Part shown: positions 15,753 to 25,884 of the stretch, one piece after another
Position numbering within the stretch: the stretch's first letter is position 1
Layout of the letters: each line of letters starts with the position of its first letter
DNA from: an uncultured Candidatus Saccharibacteria bacterium
GTDB taxonomy: Bacteria; Patescibacteriota; Saccharimonadia; Saccharimonadales; Saccharimonadaceae
Reading direction: 5' to 3'
Assembly: GCA_937936045.1 (NCBI GenBank)
Contig: CALGXC010000003.1
Span: 13,585 to 77,584, forward strand
DNA: 64,000 nucleotides
The notes under the pieces: model-generated
Database searches by the model: none
What the model was told of the DNA's origin: nothing
What the model saw: the letters and a program-made list of their open reading frames with translations, nothing else
Made by a program: the position numbers and the translations under genes

Positions 15753-16539
15753 GAAAATAAAAAACCGCAAATGGTGGCTGATTTTGGCGCTCCCAGCTTG
15801 GGTTTATGGCGTATTTTTGGCGGTGGAAGTTATTGTTTCATTGGCGGTCGGTGCTTTGATAAAAATCGGTGTGCCACTCAATTCTGTGAATCCAGTTATT
15901 TCTAACACGGTGCTTTCGGTTGTTGTATATATTTTGTCGCTAATTGTCGTGATTGGTGTTCCGTTTTTGGTTAAGAAGCGCCGAACAACTTTGAGTAATT
16001 TGGGTGTAAATGACTGGCCAACGTTTTTGGAAATATTTATTTCTCCATTCGCTTTTGTGGCGTACTTTTTACTAACAATGGTTACAATGAGCATTGCCAG
16101 AGTTGTTTTCTTAGTGGATATGCAACAAAAGCAAGCTATACCGTTCAGTCAGAGTATGCTGGCGACTCATTGGCAATTTATCATGGCGTTTGTCGTTCTG
16201 GTGGTATTGGCACCAATTGCGGAGGAACTTTTGTATCGAGGATATCTTTATGGTAAGTTGCGCAATTCTTTCTCGATTTGGCTGTCAATTATCACAACGA
16301 GCATAGCGTTTGGCGCGGCGCATCTTTGGGTTGGTCCGGATTCGCCATTGCAATGGGCGGTGGCAGTTGATACATTTACTTTAAGCCTGGTTATGTGCGC
16401 AACTAGGGAATATACTGGCGCAATTTGGGTACCGATTATGATGCATATGATGAAAAACGGAATAGCTTTTTATTTCTTGTTTATCAATACGGGCGCAATT
16501 AATCAGACGGAATCGTTATTGCCATTTATATTTATGTAA
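15733..16539 (+). CDS. CPBP-family intramembrane metalloprotease
   Basis: Polytopic Abi/CPBP (Rce1-like) protease. It has the EExxxR motif in APIAEELLYRGYLYG, the second motif in FGAAHLW, and a third His in MMHMMKN. About eight membrane segments, 268 residues. It overlaps the end of rseP by 20 bases. The start could be GTG 15730 or ATG 15733. Two membrane proteases in succession may act on the same envelope-stress or lipoprotein pathway. That is inference. Confidence 0.88.
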   Translation: MLENSSKKIKNRKWWLILALPAWVYGVFLAVEVIVSLAVGALIKIGVPLNSVNPVISNTVLSVVVYILSLIVVIGVPFLVKKRRTTLSNLGVNDWPTFLEIFISPFAFVAYFLLTMVTMSIARVVFLVDMQQKQAIPFSQSMLATHWQFIMAFVVLVVLAPIAEELLYRGYLYGKLRNSFSIWLSIITTSIAFGAAHLWVGPDSPLQWAVAVDTFTLSLVMCATREYTGAIWVPIMMHMMKNGIAFYFLFINTGAINQTESLLPFIFM

Positions 16540-16550
16540 AGGAGAAAAAT

Positions 16551-17798
16551 ATGCGAATGACACAACTTTTTACTAGGACTTTGAAGCAGGCGCCAGCTGG
16601 CGAGGTTGCGCGAAATGCTCAGCTTTTGATTCGTGCTGGCTACGTGCATAAAACGATGGCGGGCGTGTATTCGTTTTTGCCGTTGGGTTTGAGAGTTCTT
16701 GAGAATATCAAGCAAATTGTTCGCGAGGAAATGGACAAGGTTAATAGCCAGGAATTGATGATGAGTACTTTGCAGCGAAAGGAATTGTGGCAAGAAACTG
16801 GCCGCTGGAGCGATGAATTGGTCGACGTTTGGTTTAAGTCTAAGCTGCAAGACGGCACGGATATTGGTTTTGGTTGGACGCACGAGGAGCCGATTGTTGA
16901 TCTTCTTCGCAATTACTTAAAGAGCTACAAAGATTTGCCAATTAGCGTTTATCAATTCCAGAATAAATTGCGAAACGAACTTCGCGCTAAGAGTGGAATT
17001 ATGCGTGGTCGTGAATTTGTGATGAAGGATATGTATTCGATTCACGACAGCAAGGAGAGTTTGGATAGTTATTACAATTCAGTTATCGAGGCATATAAGC
17101 GTTGTTATGACCGATTTGGAATTGGCAATGAAACGTATGTGACGTTTGCTTCTGGCGGCGCTTTCACGAAGTTTAGCCATGAGTTTCAGACTATTTGCGA
17201 CGCTGGCGAGGATTATATTTATCTTCATCGCGGTAAAAATATTGCTGTTAATGAAGAAGTTTTGGACGAGGCGGTCAAGGAGCTTGGCGTTGATCGTAGT
17301 GAGTTAGAAAAAGTGAAAACTGCTGAAGTTGGCAATATCTTTAATTTCGGTACGCAGAAATCCGAAGAAATGAAGTTGGTGTTCACCGACGCCGAAGGTA
17401 AAGAGCGATACGCTTATATGGGAAGTTATGGCATTGGAATTACGCGAGTTATGGGCGTGATTGTTGAGAAGTTCGCTGATGATAAAGGTTTGGTTTGGCC
17501 AGAGAATATTGCGCCGTTTAAGGTTCATATTGTTGCAATTGGTGAAAAAGGTCAGGAACTAGCAGGTAAGTTTTATGACGAGCTGGCTAACAGTGGCGTC
17601 GACGCGCTACTTGATGATCGTGATGAGCGTCCAGGCGTGAAATTTGCCGATGCTGAGTTAATGGGATTGCCGTGGCGGATAACAATTGGCGATCGAGCGA
17701 TTGACGGTGATGGCTTGTTTGAATTGACGGAACGAGCAACTGGCGAAACGCGAAAAATGGATCATCAACAATTGATGGATTTTTGCCTTAGTCGGTAG
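16551..17798 (+). CDS. proS: Prolyl-tRNA synthetase, bacterial type without editing insertion
   Basis: Class II synthetase. It begins TQLFTRTLKQAPAGEV like bacterial ProRS, has motif 2 in RNELRAKSGIMRGREFVMKD and motif 3 near GSYGIGITRVMG, and ends in an anticodon-binding domain. It has only 415 residues. Bacterial ProRS usually has about 570, because of an editing insertion between motifs 2 and 3 that is missing here. AAAGGAG lies 6-7 bases before the ATG. Eleven bases after the CPBP gene, so probably the last gene of the frr operon. Confidence 0.95.
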   Translation: MRMTQLFTRTLKQAPAGEVARNAQLLIRAGYVHKTMAGVYSFLPLGLRVLENIKQIVREEMDKVNSQELMMSTLQRKELWQETGRWSDELVDVWFKSKLQDGTDIGFGWTHEEPIVDLLRNYLKSYKDLPISVYQFQNKLRNELRAKSGIMRGREFVMKDMYSIHDSKESLDSYYNSVIEAYKRCYDRFGIGNETYVTFASGGAFTKFSHEFQTICDAGEDYIYLHRGKNIAVNEEVLDEAVKELGVDRSELEKVKTAEVGNIFNFGTQKSEEMKLVFTDAEGKERYAYMGSYGIGITRVMGVIVEKFADDKGLVWPENIAPFKVHIVAIGEKGQELAGKFYDELANSGVDALLDDRDERPGVKFADAELMGLPWRITIGDRAIDGDGLFELTERATGETRKMDHQQLMDFCLSR

Positions 17799-17809
17799 GG
17801 CTGATTATA

Positions 17810-17838
17810 TTGACATAATAAATAGCGATTGATATACT
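17810..17838 (+). promoter_or_regulatory. greA promoter
   Basis: TTGACA (17810-17815), 17-base spacer, TATACT (17833-17838). Leader of about 86 bases follows. Confidence 0.8.
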
Positions 17839-17867
17839 CAGATAGACTTAATCAAGACTAATTAAAA

Positions 17868-17916
17868 ACACTATATTTAGTGTAGATCGTAAGACTAATA
17901 CCACTACATACAGTAG
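17868..17916 (+). promoter_or_regulatory. Structured greA leader
   Basis: Hairpin ACACTA-TATT-TAGTGT (17868-17883) and a second, CTAC-ATACA-GTAG (17904-17916), abutting the GAGGAGG Shine-Dalgarno. TGTAG (17881-17885) can instead pair with CTACA (17904-17908), so the two folds are mutually exclusive. Confidence 0.4.
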
Positions 17917-17930
17917 AGGAGGAAATTTTT

Positions 17931-18386
17931 ATGAAAAAAACTTATCAAATTACAGAATCTGGAAAGGCTGATTTAGAAAAAGAATTGGCAGAGTTGAAGG
18001 GGCGACGTGGCGAGATTGCCGAGAAAATTGCGGCAGCGCGAGACTTTGGTGACTTAAGCGAAAACGCGGAATATGACGCTGCACGCGAAGAGCAAGGCTT
18101 GGTGGAGACGCGAATTTTGGAAATTGAAGATATTCTGCAGAACGCCGAAATTATTAAATCCAACGGTAGCTCAAGCGTTGGCTTGGGTAGTACAGTTGAA
18201 TTGCAATGCCCAGAGAAAACTGTGACTTATACGGTTGTCGGTCCAGTTGAGGCCGATCCGTTGGCTGGACGAATCTCAGATCAGTCGCCAATTGGTAAAG
18301 AATTGATTGGTAAGAAAATCGGTGACGAAGTGACGATTAAAACGCCAAAAGCCGAAATTACCTACATTATTAAGTCGATATCTTAA
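17931..18386 (+). CDS. greA: Transcription elongation factor GreA
   Basis: Rescues backtracked RNA polymerase by stimulating transcript cleavage. It has an N-terminal coiled coil with the acidic tip ARDFGDLSENAEYDAA (about residues 38-53) and a C-terminal FKBP-like domain with SPIGKELIGKKIGDEV. Its 151 residues are normal. Strong Shine-Dalgarno GAGGAGG, with a structured leader and its own consensus promoter. Confidence 0.96.
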   Translation: MKKTYQITESGKADLEKELAELKGRRGEIAEKIAAARDFGDLSENAEYDAAREEQGLVETRILEIEDILQNAEIIKSNGSSSVGLGSTVELQCPEKTVTYTVVGPVEADPLAGRISDQSPIGKELIGKKIGDEVTIKTPKAEITYIIKSIS

Positions 18387-18406
18387 GTCTGGCGAGATCT
18401 GCCGCG

Positions 18407-18422
18407 TATAATGTGCTATAAT
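18407..18422 (+). promoter_or_regulatory. lysS promoter with two -10 boxes
   Basis: TATAAT at 18407-18412 and TGCTATAAT ending at 18422, 10 bases before the ATG. Confidence 0.65.
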
Positions 18423-18432
18423 TATCTCTGTT

Positions 18433-19935
18433 ATGGCTACACTTCAAGATTATCGCAATGAACGACTACGAAAACTGGAAACATTACGTCAATTGGGCGT
18501 TGAACCATATCCAGCAAAATCAGAACGAACTCACACTTGTGCTGAGGTTTTATCTAAGTACGATGAGCTAGCTGGCAAGGAAGTTATTGTTGCGGGTCGT
18601 GTGGCGTCTATTCGCAGTTTTGGTAAATTGGCATTTATTAAATTACGCGATCAATCTGGCGACGTGCAACTTTATCTGCAGCGTGATGACGTGGCGGAGT
18701 TGGATGCTGCGCGTGGCGTGCTTGGAATGAAGCAGCTTAAATTACTGGATACTGGCGATTTTATTGAGGCGAAGGGCGTGATGACCACGACACAAACGGG
18801 CGAAAAATCCGTTGGTGTACGCGAACTTAGATTGTTGACTAAATCGTTAAGACCAATGCCAGAAAAATTAGAGAATAAGGAAGAGCGCTTGCGTCGACGT
18901 TATGTTGATATGAACGTCAATCCTGAAGTTCGTGAGCGATTCATTCGCCGAAGTAAGTTTTGGCAAGCAACGCGAGATTATTTGAATAGTCATGGATTTA
19001 TTGAGATTAATGTTCCCGTCTTGGAGCATACCACTGGTGGTGCTGACGCGAACCCATTTGTGACGCACATGGATGCGCTGGGCGATCAGCAGTTTTATTT
19101 GCGAATTAGCCACGAATTACCATTGAAGCGGCTGATTGGTGCTGGATTTGAAAAAGTTTATGATCTCGGTCCGCGTTTTCGCAATGAAAATTACTCTGAC
19201 GAGCATTTGCCAGAGCATATCGCTATGGAATGGTACGCGGCTTACTGGGACTGGAAACAGGGAATGCGTTTCATGGAGTCGATGTATAAAGATGTGCTTC
19301 AGAAGACTTTTGGTACCCTGCAATTTCAATTGGGCAAGTTCAACGTCGATATGAGTGGCGAGTGGGAAGTTTGGGATTATGCTGAGGTTATTCGCAAGCA
19401 TTACGGAATCGATGTTTATAACACGACGATTGAAGAGGTTGCTGCTAAGCTGAAAGAGTATAATTTGGAAGTTGAAAAAACTGACTCTATCCCACGCAGT
19501 ATTGATAAATTATGGAAGAATATTCGTAAAGATGTTGCTGGTCCGGTTTGGTTGGTGAACACGCCGAAGTTTATTAGTCCGTTGTCAAAGACTAATCCGG
19601 AAAATCCAGAGACGGTGGAGCGTTTTCAGCCGGTAATTGCTGGTTCGGAATTGGGTAATGGATTCTCTGAGCTGAATGATCCGATTGACCAGCTAAATCG
19701 TTTCCTTGAGCAGCAGCAAATGCGTGACGCTGGTGATGAGGAGGCGATGATGCTTGATATTGATTACGTCGAGATGTTGGAATATGGAATGCCGCCAGCT
19801 TGTGGTTGGGGCTATTCTGAAAGGGTATTCTGGATTTTCGAGGGCGTTACGGCGCGTGAAGGTGTGCCGTTCCCGCAGCTTAAGAGTGAAATTGACGAAA
19901 CGACTCGGGCGATTTATCCGCAAGTCAACTTGTAA
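18433..19935 (+). CDS. lysS: Lysyl-tRNA synthetase, class II
   Basis: 500 residues. The N-terminal OB-fold anticodon domain (VIVAGRVASIRSFGKLAF) is followed by the catalytic core with motif 2 (DLGPRFRNENYSDEHLPEH) and a C-terminal segment resembling class II LysRS, ending near YGMPPACGWGYSERV. Leaderless start. Last coding bases directly precede the promoter of the next gene. Confidence 0.96.
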   Translation: MATLQDYRNERLRKLETLRQLGVEPYPAKSERTHTCAEVLSKYDELAGKEVIVAGRVASIRSFGKLAFIKLRDQSGDVQLYLQRDDVAELDAARGVLGMKQLKLLDTGDFIEAKGVMTTTQTGEKSVGVRELRLLTKSLRPMPEKLENKEERLRRRYVDMNVNPEVRERFIRRSKFWQATRDYLNSHGFIEINVPVLEHTTGGADANPFVTHMDALGDQQFYLRISHELPLKRLIGAGFEKVYDLGPRFRNENYSDEHLPEHIAMEWYAAYWDWKQGMRFMESMYKDVLQKTFGTLQFQLGKFNVDMSGEWEVWDYAEVIRKHYGIDVYNTTIEEVAAKLKEYNLEVEKTDSIPRSIDKLWKNIRKDVAGPVWLVNTPKFISPLSKTNPENPETVERFQPVIAGSELGNGFSELNDPIDQLNRFLEQQQMRDAGDEEAMMLDIDYVEMLEYGMPPACGWGYSERVFWIFEGVTAREGVPFPQLKSEIDETTRAIYPQVNL

Positions 19936-19938
19936 TTT

Positions 19939-19947
19939 TGTTATAAT
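19939..19947 (+). promoter_or_regulatory. Extended -10 promoter of DUF2207-type gene
   Basis: TGTTATAAT, ending 6 bases before the ATG at 19954. Confidence 0.7.
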
Positions 19948-19953
19948 TAAAGC

Positions 19954-21714
<1,761 letters not shown>

Positions 21715-21718
21715 AATT

Positions 21719-21727
21719 TGATATAAT
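21719..21727 (+). promoter_or_regulatory. Promoter of 25-codon frame and CNNM gene
   Basis: TGATATAAT, ending 8 bases before ATG 21736. That spacing is the usual one for leaderless starts here and points to the short frame, not to the CNNM gene. Confidence 0.65.
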
Positions 21728-21735
21728 ATAAAGAT

Positions 21736-21813
21736 ATGGATTTTTTATTGGAGTTATTTTCTGGCAGGTTATTTTTAGCTGCGATTCAGAGTAGAGGTTG
21801 TGATTATGTCTGA
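21736..21813 (+). CDS. Possible 25-residue leader peptide upstream of CNNM gene
   Basis: ATG at 21736 opens a 25-codon frame (MDFLLELFSGRLFLAA onward) ending in TGA at 21811-21813, overlapping the CNNM ATG at 21806. It is hydrophobic and lacks a clear Shine-Dalgarno. Its ATG sits 8 bases after the -10 box, matching the leaderless pattern, so ribosomes would meet it first. Probably a coupling or leader peptide. Confidence 0.4.
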   Translation: MDFLLELFSGRLFLAAIQSRGCDYV

Positions 21814-22759
21814 TATTTTATTATGGTTGGCGGCAGCTGTGTTATTGGCGCTTTCTGGGCTATTTTCCGGTCTGAATATTGGTTTAATGATGGCGCGGCC
21901 TGATGACTTGAAGCGAAAGGCCAGGCAGGGCGACAAAATTGCGGCGCGAGTGTATCAATATCGAAAAGACGGCTATTATTTGATTTTCTGTATTTTGCTC
22001 GGCAATGTCGGCGTGAATACTGCGATGTCAATTTTGCTAGGAAATATGACGAATGGCGTGGTTGGCGGTCTGATTGCGACGCTCCTCATTACGATGTTTG
22101 GCGAGATTTTGCCGCAGGCGATTTTCTCGCAGCGTGGATATCGATTTGTGCGATATTTCTTTTGGTTGCTTGATGTGATTTACGTGCTATTTTGGCCGCT
22201 TGCTCAGCCGATGTCGAAATTGTTGAATCGCTGGCTGGGTAAGGAAACTCCGCAATTATATTCTCACCAGGAGCTGGAGGAGATTATTCACGAGCACGCC
22301 GTCAGGTCGGATAGCCCGGTTGATTATGACGAAAGTCGCATTGCTGCGGGTGCGTTGCAGTTTAGTAAAAAGACGGCTGGCGATTTGGTTACGCCGATGA
22401 GCGAGGTTTTTGTCGTGGATTTGGATGACGAGCTGGATGCGACTCTACTAGCTCAGATTAAGCACGCTGGACATTCGCGAATTCCAGTTCAATCTGACGG
22501 GGAATTGGTCGGAGTTTTATACGTGAAGGATGTAGTTGGACGAGATTTGCCGTTGCCAATTAGCCAATTGTACCGCGATAAAATTTACGATATTGACAAG
22601 AGGTCGCGCCTGGATACGGTCCTAAGTCGATTTATTCAAACGCACAATCATTTATTTGTGGTGATGGACGATGAGACGGAGCTGGGAATTATTACGCTAG
22701 AAGACGTGATTGAAGAGATTCTGGACCAAGAGATTGAAGATGAGTATGATGAGGAATAA
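21806..22759 (+). CDS. CNNM/CorC-type transporter with CBS pair
   Basis: DUF21 membrane domain (about 1-140, with GLFSGLNIGLMMARP and ILLGNVGVNTAMS) followed by two CBS domains (about 180-310, with VTPMSEVFVVDLDDEL and ELGIITLEDVIEEILDQE). The family includes Mg2+ transporters and CorB/CorC-like proteins. The C-terminal CorC_HlyC domain is missing, and the protein ends in an acidic tail. ATG 21806 or GTG 21800. The next gene starts 23 bases downstream. Confidence 0.9.
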   Translation: MSDILLWLAAAVLLALSGLFSGLNIGLMMARPDDLKRKARQGDKIAARVYQYRKDGYYLIFCILLGNVGVNTAMSILLGNMTNGVVGGLIATLLITMFGEILPQAIFSQRGYRFVRYFFWLLDVIYVLFWPLAQPMSKLLNRWLGKETPQLYSHQELEEIIHEHAVRSDSPVDYDESRIAAGALQFSKKTAGDLVTPMSEVFVVDLDDELDATLLAQIKHAGHSRIPVQSDGELVGVLYVKDVVGRDLPLPISQLYRDKIYDIDKRSRLDTVLSRFIQTHNHLFVVMDDETELGIITLEDVIEEILDQEIEDEYDEE

Positions 22760-22782
22760 GATTAAATTGAGGAGGTCATAAA

Positions 22783-23433
22783 ATGTTTGAAGAATATAAT
22801 AATGGAGTGCCTGATAGATTACGACAAGTTACAGCCGAGACAATGTCTCCCGAAGTACTATATACACTCGATACTTATCCGGACGTATCGCCACAGGATG
22901 TGATGTATATTGATGAGTCTAGGGCAGAGGGACGTGGTCGTCTAATTATCAGTAAAGGACAGTCTGTTAAGTTGCTTGAGGAGGCTGATCTGTCTACTTC
23001 TGATCTGGTGGTATTGATGAGCGTGTGGCAGAGAAATGACCAAGGTGATTTGTGCCGTGGCATTATCGCCGATTGTCGATTTTATAGCGGGCGCTTTGAC
23101 GTTGAATATGGCGGCGGAGAGATTGATGGTTACGATGGAATTGATGATGAAATCTACAATAAGGACGATGAGCAGGTTATTTCCGCAGTAATTGATTACG
23201 GAGATGATAGAGAAGTCAAGATTTGGGGAGATCCAACGTTTTTTGATGCTGCTAGATATATGGCTAGTTTGGTGGATAATGAGTCGATAGAAAAAGGCGG
23301 GGTTGTTGCGGGCAGTCACGAGATTCAGGACGATGTGAACGACGGCGAGCCGCGGGAGCGTGTGAACGCTGATTCTTTTTATAAGCGCGCGCTCAATGGC
23401 TTGGCGAAGATAGTTAAAACTAAGCGAAAATAG
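22783..23433 (+). CDS. Acidic soluble protein, function unknown
   Basis: 216 residues, not recognised. Acidic in the middle (YDGIDDEIYNKDDEQ), with a basic C-terminus (KTKRK) and no membrane segment. It has a strong GGAGG and lies 23 bases after the CNNM gene, so the two are probably cotranscribed. It resembles in composition the other lineage proteins at 4.9, 53.3 and 53.9 kb, but I could not align them. Confidence 0.75.
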   Translation: MFEEYNNGVPDRLRQVTAETMSPEVLYTLDTYPDVSPQDVMYIDESRAEGRGRLIISKGQSVKLLEEADLSTSDLVVLMSVWQRNDQGDLCRGIIADCRFYSGRFDVEYGGGEIDGYDGIDDEIYNKDDEQVISAVIDYGDDREVKIWGDPTFFDAARYMASLVDNESIEKGGVVAGSHEIQDDVNDGEPRERVNADSFYKRALNGLAKIVKTKRK

Positions 23434-23487
23434 TGTACCTTAATAGGGTAAAATCTATAATCTTTCAAATATTGTATTAAAAATACC

Positions 23488-23516
23488 TTGACTATTTAAG
23501 GTACCTTGTATAACAT
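23488..23516 (+). promoter_or_regulatory. Promoter of ABC exporter-PadR operon
   Basis: TTGACT (23488-23493), 17-base spacer, TAACAT (23511-23516). Palindromes cover the spacer and the -10 region. Confidence 0.65.
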
Positions 23517-23526
23517 AGTACTATGT
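23498..23526. promoter_or_regulatory. Palindromic operator, probable PadR site
   Basis: Two perfect palindromes: AAGGTACCTT (23498-23507) inside the promoter spacer and ACATAGTACTATGT (23513-23526) over the -10 and start site. PadR-family repressors bind ATGT/ACAT-type inverted repeats, and a PadR gene lies in this operon, so autoregulation is likely. Confidence 0.65.
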
Positions 23527-23551
23527 ATAGTAAATCAACAAGGAGCTTAAT

Positions 23552-24841
23552 GTGAAAAGAATTGACATTATTAAACGCGCCGGTCGAAATTTGGGGCAAT
23601 CAAAAGGCCGCACGATTTTAACCGCGCTGGCAATTTCAGTTGGAGCGTTTACGATTGGTCTGGCGCTGATGGCTGGAGAAGGCGGTCGGCTGTATACAAA
23701 CAGTATGGTTGACGCGGCTGGCGATAAAAAATCTGTTTCGGTCTATAAAAAAGTGACCTCGTCGGGACCTGATAACAATCTTCCAGAATATAGCGACTCG
23801 GAAGATACGGAGAAGGATCAGTCTAAGGCGATAGAAAAATACTCGATGACTGATAACGACGTGAAAAAAATACAGCAAACCCCGCACGTAGAAAAAGTTA
23901 CGCCAGCTTATTCTATGTATGGAGTCTTATACGCCAAAAGTTCGGCAAGTGACAAAAAATTCGTGCCGAGTGTAACCGTGAAGTTCGATAAAACTCGAAT
24001 GAAGTTTGCGGCTGGTAATTTGGACAATTTTATGCCGAAAAAAGGTGAAGTTGTTATTCCGGAATCTTACGTAAAAGAAATGGGATTTAGTGATGCAAAA
24101 TCGGCAATTGGACAAACGATTACGCTAGGATTGAAAAAAGGAGATTCGTCGAGCAAAAACGCTGACAAAGAAATATCTCTGAAAGTTGCAGCAGTCGATA
24201 AACCTTCGGACACGATTCTGTTTTATCAGCCAGCTGTGCGCGTTTCTGTGGATGACGCTAAGGAGATTTACGCCTTCAGTCACGCTAAAAATTTGCCTAA
24301 TGATTATTCTTACGTAATTGCGTTTGTTGATGATGAGAAAAATGTTGAGGCGGTGAAGAGTGAGCTTGGCAAGGACTACATGGCGTCTTCGGTTCAGGAT
24401 GTGCGTAAGGCTATGCTGACTTTTGTGAATATGGCTCAAATGGCGCTGATTGGGTTTGGCGGTTTGGCGCTGCTTGCGAGCGTGTTTGGAATTGTTAATA
24501 CGATGTACATTTCTGTTCTGGAGCGAACTAGCCAGATTGGGCTAATGAAAGCTCTGGGAATGCGAGGTCGTGATATCGGTAAAATGTTTAGATATGAAGC
24601 GGCGTGGGTTGGACTTCTTGGTGGCTTAATTGGTGTTGGATTAGCAAGTTTGATGTCACTACTTAATCCTATGATTGCTAATTCCCTAAAGTTGGAGCAA
24701 GGTACGAATCTATTAGTCATCAATCCTCTGCAAATGGGACTTTTGATAATCGGGCTGATGATTATGGCGGTACTTTCTGGCTGGCTGCCGAGCCGCAAGG
24801 CAACAAAATTAGATCCAATTGAAGCGTTAAGGACGGAATAG
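23552..24841 (+). CDS. ABC transporter permease, MacB/FtsX-like
   Basis: 429 residues. One membrane helix at about 20-40, a large extracytoplasmic domain (about 45-285, Lys/Ser/Asp-rich), then three membrane helices in the FtsX-like domain, with LERTSQIGLMKALGMRGRDI and a C-terminal PSRKATKLDPIEALR coupling motif. GTG start with AAGGAG 6 bases upstream. First gene of an exporter-regulator operon. Confidence 0.92.
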   Translation: MKRIDIIKRAGRNLGQSKGRTILTALAISVGAFTIGLALMAGEGGRLYTNSMVDAAGDKKSVSVYKKVTSSGPDNNLPEYSDSEDTEKDQSKAIEKYSMTDNDVKKIQQTPHVEKVTPAYSMYGVLYAKSSASDKKFVPSVTVKFDKTRMKFAAGNLDNFMPKKGEVVIPESYVKEMGFSDAKSAIGQTITLGLKKGDSSSKNADKEISLKVAAVDKPSDTILFYQPAVRVSVDDAKEIYAFSHAKNLPNDYSYVIAFVDDEKNVEAVKSELGKDYMASSVQDVRKAMLTFVNMAQMALIGFGGLALLASVFGIVNTMYISVLERTSQIGLMKALGMRGRDIGKMFRYEAAWVGLLGGLIGVGLASLMSLLNPMIANSLKLEQGTNLLVINPLQMGLLIIGLMIMAVLSGWLPSRKATKLDPIEALRTE

Positions 24842-24851
24842 GAGAATTGTT

Positions 24852-25550
24852 ATGATTGAGCTTAAAAATGTGACGAAAATTTACGGCAAAAAGAAGAACC
24901 AATTTGTGGCTCTAAATGATGTGAGTCTGCAAATTCCAACTGGTGTGAGCGTGGCGATTTTGGGAAAATCTGGTTCAGGAAAATCGACGCTAATGCACGC
25001 AATTTCTGGCTTGGATCGACCGCAGCAAGGTGAGGTGATTATTGACGGTCAGGACATTCTGAAATTGAAGCAAAAGCAAGTTGACGAGTTCCGCGCAAGA
25101 AAAATAGGTTTTATTTTCCAGAGTTTCTTTGTTCAGGGCAATGAAAGCGTGGCGGATAATGTGAGCTTGCCACTGGAAATTGTGAAAATGCCAAGGGGCT
25201 TGAGGGAAAGTAAAATCAATGAGGCGCTGAAGGCGGTGGACTTGTATGAGAAGCGCAAGAATCGTGCGAAGGATTTGTCGGGTGGCCAGAAGCAGCGTTT
25301 GGCGATTGCGCGGGCAATTGTCGGTAGTCCTCAGATTATTTTTGCGGACGAACCTACGGGAAATTTGGATAGCGAAACTGGCGCGAAGGTGGAAGAATTG
25401 CTGTTCAATTACAACAAGCAAGAAGGCGCAACACTGATTATCGTGACGCACGACGTTGACTTGGCCAAAAAATGCGATTATCAAATCCTGATCAAAGACG
25501 GCAAAATTAAGGGCTCTAATATACCGAAAGAAGGTGAAAGTGGACGTTGA
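24852..25550 (+). CDS. ABC transporter ATP-binding protein, MacB/LolD type
   Basis: 232 residues. Walker A GKSGSGKSTLMHA, Q-loop in FIFQSFF, signature LSGGQKQRLAIARA, Walker B IIFADEPTGNLD, and the H-loop in VTHDVDLAKKC. Pairs with the permease 10 bases upstream. Such exporters often handle antimicrobial peptides or lipoproteins. The PadR and PspC partners favour envelope stress or drug response. Confidence 0.95.
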   Translation: MIELKNVTKIYGKKKNQFVALNDVSLQIPTGVSVAILGKSGSGKSTLMHAISGLDRPQQGEVIIDGQDILKLKQKQVDEFRARKIGFIFQSFFVQGNESVADNVSLPLEIVKMPRGLRESKINEALKAVDLYEKRKNRAKDLSGGQKQRLAIARAIVGSPQIIFADEPTGNLDSETGAKVEELLFNYNKQEGATLIIVTHDVDLAKKCDYQILIKDGKIKGSNIPKEGESGR

Positions 25551-25884
25551 TAGCTATGCGGAAAGCTTGGCGGTCCAATTGCGAAAAGGATTTTTGGTTT
25601 ACTGCGTTTTACTGGTTTGTTCTAATAAAGCGCAGTACGCCGGCGACATTGTTAAGCAATTGAACGATTCGGATTTAACGGTGGTCGAAGGCACGATTTA
25701 TCCGCTGCTGAATAGGTTGCAGAAAGACGGATATTTGCAACACGAATGGCAGGAAAGCGAGCAAGGTCCGCCGCGAAAATATTATTCATTGACAGATCAC
25801 GGCGATCAATTGATTCATGAACTCAAAGATCGCATAAATATGTTAAATAATTCGCTTGATAACTTAGAAAAAGGAATAAAATAA
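25540..25884 (+). CDS. PadR-family transcriptional regulator
   Basis: Winged-helix repressor of about 114 residues. LRKGFLVYCVLLVC, the recognition region VVEGTIYPLLNRLQKDGYL, and GPPRKYYSLTDHG are characteristic of PadR. GTG starts at 25534 and 25540 are both possible. The latter has GAAGG at a good distance. It overlaps the end of the ATPase gene, and its TAA overlaps the next ATG. Likely ligand-responsive repressor of this operon through the palindrome near 23520. Confidence 0.93.
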   Translation: MDVDSYAESLAVQLRKGFLVYCVLLVCSNKAQYAGDIVKQLNDSDLTVVEGTIYPLLNRLQKDGYLQHEWQESEQGPPRKYYSLTDHGDQLIHELKDRINMLNNSLDNLEKGIK

